Source of the DNA: Psychrobacter sp. Pi2-52
GTDB lineage: Bacteria > Pseudomonadota > Gammaproteobacteria > Pseudomonadales > Moraxellaceae
Reading direction: 5' to 3'
Length of the DNA stretch: 64,000 bases
Assembly: GCF_904846705.1 (NCBI RefSeq)
Contig: NZ_CAJHBS010000009.1
Span: forward strand, 1 to 64,000
The translations under genes and the position numbers were made by a program. Shown here piece after piece: positions 62,391 to 64,000 of the stretch. Numbering within the stretch: position 1 is the first letter of the stretch; the number at the start of each line of letters is the position of its first letter. The notes beneath the pieces were generated by a model. The model was not told where the DNA came from and searched no databases. It saw nothing but the letters and a program-made list of their open reading frames with translations.

Positions 62391-63659
62391 TTAAAATAAA
62401 GCCAACTGCCCAGTACGTTGATCGTTAAACTTGGTCTGCGTTTGAGCCAGTACATACTGACGGAAGTTATCGCGTGTCAAATGGGCAAGGTGCTCATTTT
62501 TGCCAGTGGTTGCGATGAAGTATTTAGCACGGTTGACCGCAGCCCCCATCTTTTTTAGATGGTAGAGCGTCAGTTGATTGAACTTACGTGCTTTGACGAT
62601 TTTTTTAGCAGTTTTTGTACCGATACCTGGGATACGTACAATCATCTCATAAGTCGCTGTCTGAATATTGACTGGGAAATGCTCGCGATGGCGTATTGCC
62701 CAAGCAAGTTTTGGATCGCAGTCTAAATCTAAAAACGGCGACTCCGGCTCCACAATCTCATGCGCGCCAAAACCATAAAAGCGCATTAACCAATCTGCCT
62801 GATACAGACGATTCTCTCGTACCATCGGCACAGGCGTTCCAATCGCAGGCAAACGATTGTCAGAGAGCATAGGTACATAACCTGAGTAATAGACCCGCTT
62901 GAGATCATACGTTTTGTAAAAGTGACTCGACAGCTGAATTACCTGCAAGTCAGTCTCGTTACTTGCACCAACGATCATTTGACTGGTCTGACCTGCTGGC
63001 GTGAACTTAGGCGCTTTTTTATGAGTCTTTCGGCTTTCACGAATGGTGATAATTTCTTCTTTTACCGTCTCCATCGGCGCTTTTAATTGCTCGTGTGATT
63101 TTTCTGGTGCAAGTAAAGCCAGTCCTGATTTGGTTGGAATTTCAATATTCACACTCAAGCGATCGGCGTAGAGTCCTGCTTCGAGCAATAGTTCCTTTGA
63201 CGCGCCGGGGATCGTCTTTAGATGGATGTACCCATTAAAGCGCTCGCGAGTACGCAGGATTTTGGCAACTTCGACCAGTCGCTCCATCGTATAGTCACCA
63301 CTTTTGAAGATACCAGAGCTGAGAAAGAGACCTTCGATATAATTACGGCGATAAAACTGCATGGTCAAATCGACGACTTCTTCCACACTGAACGCGGCGC
63401 GTGGCGTGTCATTACTCTTGCGCGAGGTGCAATAAGCGCAATCATAGATGCAATGATTGGTCAAAAGAATTTTTAGCAAACTGACGCAGCGACCATCTTC
63501 GGTATAGCTGTGACAGATACCCGTTGCTGAGGCATCGCCTAGTCCGCCGCCTTGGTTTTTACGAGTACCAGCGGAGGATGAGCAAGAGACATCATATTTG
63601 GCAGCATCGGCCAAGATATTGAGTTTGCCCTGTAATCTTTCATAATTGATGTTTGCCAT
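62391..63659 (-). CDS. Putative DNA modification/repair radical SAM protein (TIGR03916)
   Basis: 422 residues. The radical SAM cluster motif is CIYDCAYC (C-x3-C-x2-C), preceded by CHSYTEDGRCVSLLKILLTN. Family segments are GLFLSSGIFKSGDYTMERL, LSVNIEIPTKSGLALLAPEK and YYSGYVPM. A helix-hairpin-helix at the C-terminus reads IVRIPGIGTKTAKKIVKARK, which suggests contact with DNA. It forms a two-gene unit with the TIGR03915 gene. The substrate is unknown. Confidence 0.9.
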   Translation of the reverse strand: MANINYERLQGKLNILADAAKYDVSCSSSAGTRKNQGGGLGDASATGICHSYTEDGRCVSLLKILLTNHCIYDCAYCTSRKSNDTPRAAFSVEEVVDLTMQFYRRNYIEGLFLSSGIFKSGDYTMERLVEVAKILRTRERFNGYIHLKTIPGASKELLLEAGLYADRLSVNIEIPTKSGLALLAPEKSHEQLKAPMETVKEEIITIRESRKTHKKAPKFTPAGQTSQMIVGASNETDLQVIQLSSHFYKTYDLKRVYYSGYVPMLSDNRLPAIGTPVPMVRENRLYQADWLMRFYGFGAHEIVEPESPFLDLDCDPKLAWAIRHREHFPVNIQTATYEMIVRIPGIGTKTAKKIVKARKFNQLTLYHLKKMGAAVNRAKYFIATTGKNEHLAHLTRDNFRQYVLAQTQTKFNDQRTGQLALF

Positions 63660-63904
63660 AAGTCGGTTATTACCAATTAATTGATGAAAGACTATTTTAC
63701 CAAAATTATCGCTAAGTCATTGTATTAATAGGATAATTATAAAAACAACACGACAAATAGTGTCGTATGATTCGTGTCTGATATAGTAAACAGTAGTTTG
63801 AGGTTTATTTAAAGGCTAAACTCTGTGGCTTAATATATTCACTTTTTAAGGGTAAATATAGATTTTTTCAAACATTCCAAGAAAGGCTCTTTTAGAGGGA
63901 TTTT

Positions 63905-64000
63905 ATGCTCAAAAAATTTAAAGAAAAATCAGCGTCTCAAAAGTTCGATACGTTTCTAAATGTCTCGTTTATATCTTTTTTCATTGCACTCAATTTTTTG
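63905..64000 (+). CDS. Start of a plus-strand gene, cut by the window end
   Basis: The first 32 codons are visible: a Lys-rich start MLKKFKEKSASQKFDTFL, then a hydrophobic helix NVSFISFFIALNFL. AGAGGG lies upstream of the ATG. It looks like a small membrane or secreted protein, but too little is seen to name it. Confidence 0.5.
   Translation, partial: MLKKFKEKSASQKFDTFLNVSFISFFIALNFL

Overview
The window looks like a chromosomal segment of a Moraxellaceae gammaproteobacterium, most likely Psychrobacter. The reasons are moderate-to-low GC, the gene set (ccoNOQP-ccoG, a single-permease lolFD-type operon next to a DUF2062 gene and comEC, metZ, ybaB-recR, rnd, ycgL), and protein-level resemblance to Acinetobacter/Psychrobacter families as I know them. 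No database search was run. The segment is mostly housekeeping genes, with small accessory scars. I saw no rRNA, tRNA, CRISPR array, prophage or intact insertion sequence.

Layout. 0-2.7 kb: two small exported proteins, a 130-bp MITE-like inverted-repeat element, a structured dispersed repeat, then queC (-). 2.9-4.1 kb: ttcA (+). 4.2-10.4 kb: respiratory block on the minus strand, ccoN-ccoO-ccoQ-ccoP followed by ccoG and a fixH-like gene; ccoQ is a 59-codon gene. 11.3-12.8 kb: an SCP2-domain protein and an unknown protein. 13.2-19.6 kb: lolC/E(F)-lolD, a small acidic protein, a DUF2062 membrane protein and comEC. 19.7-27.2 kb: sppA, an alpha/beta hydrolase, a CPBP protease, dusA, an MFS transporter and a phospholipase D/cardiolipin synthase-like lipoprotein. 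27.6-31.6 kb: metZ, ybaB, recR and rnd. 31.7-38.9 kb: a lipase-like gene, then the glycine cleavage genes gcvT-gcvH-(nitroreductase)-gcvP, preceded by a clear tandem glycine riboswitch. 39-42.8 kb: ycgL, a membrane protein and a MoxR AAA ATPase/VWA pair. 43-47.2 kb: flavohemoglobin hmp with a perfect NsrR-type palindrome in its promoter, a phosphodiester-glycosidase lipoprotein and an FMN-dependent glutamate-synthase-like protein. 47.4-48.7 kb: an accessory scar with the 3' remnant of rtcR followed at once by a stand-alone Hint-domain protein lacking the usual catalytic Cys. 48.7-59.6 kb: a catabolic island with two IclR regulators, glutaryl-CoA dehydrogenase, a CaiB-type CoA-transferase, gabD/davD, gabT/davT, an APC permease and a second semialdehyde dehydrogenase. 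59.7-63.7 kb: the 3' remnant of an agmatine deiminase gene, a GT4 glycosyltransferase, and a two-gene putative DNA modification/repair module (TIGR03915/DUF4130 protein plus radical SAM protein). The window ends inside a new plus-strand gene.

How the genes work together. The cco genes encode and help assemble a high-affinity cbb3 oxidase. The catabolic island can be read as a route from 5-aminovalerate through glutarate semialdehyde, glutarate and glutaryl-CoA to crotonyl-CoA, with a permease and two local regulators. Glycine sensed by the riboswitch would switch on its own cleavage system. Nitric oxide would derepress hmp through NsrR.

The parts least explained by known biology are the solo Hint protein behind the rtcR remnant, the radical SAM/DUF4130 pair, the nitroreductase inside the gcv cluster, and the two structured intergenic repeats near 1.8 and 6.65 kb.
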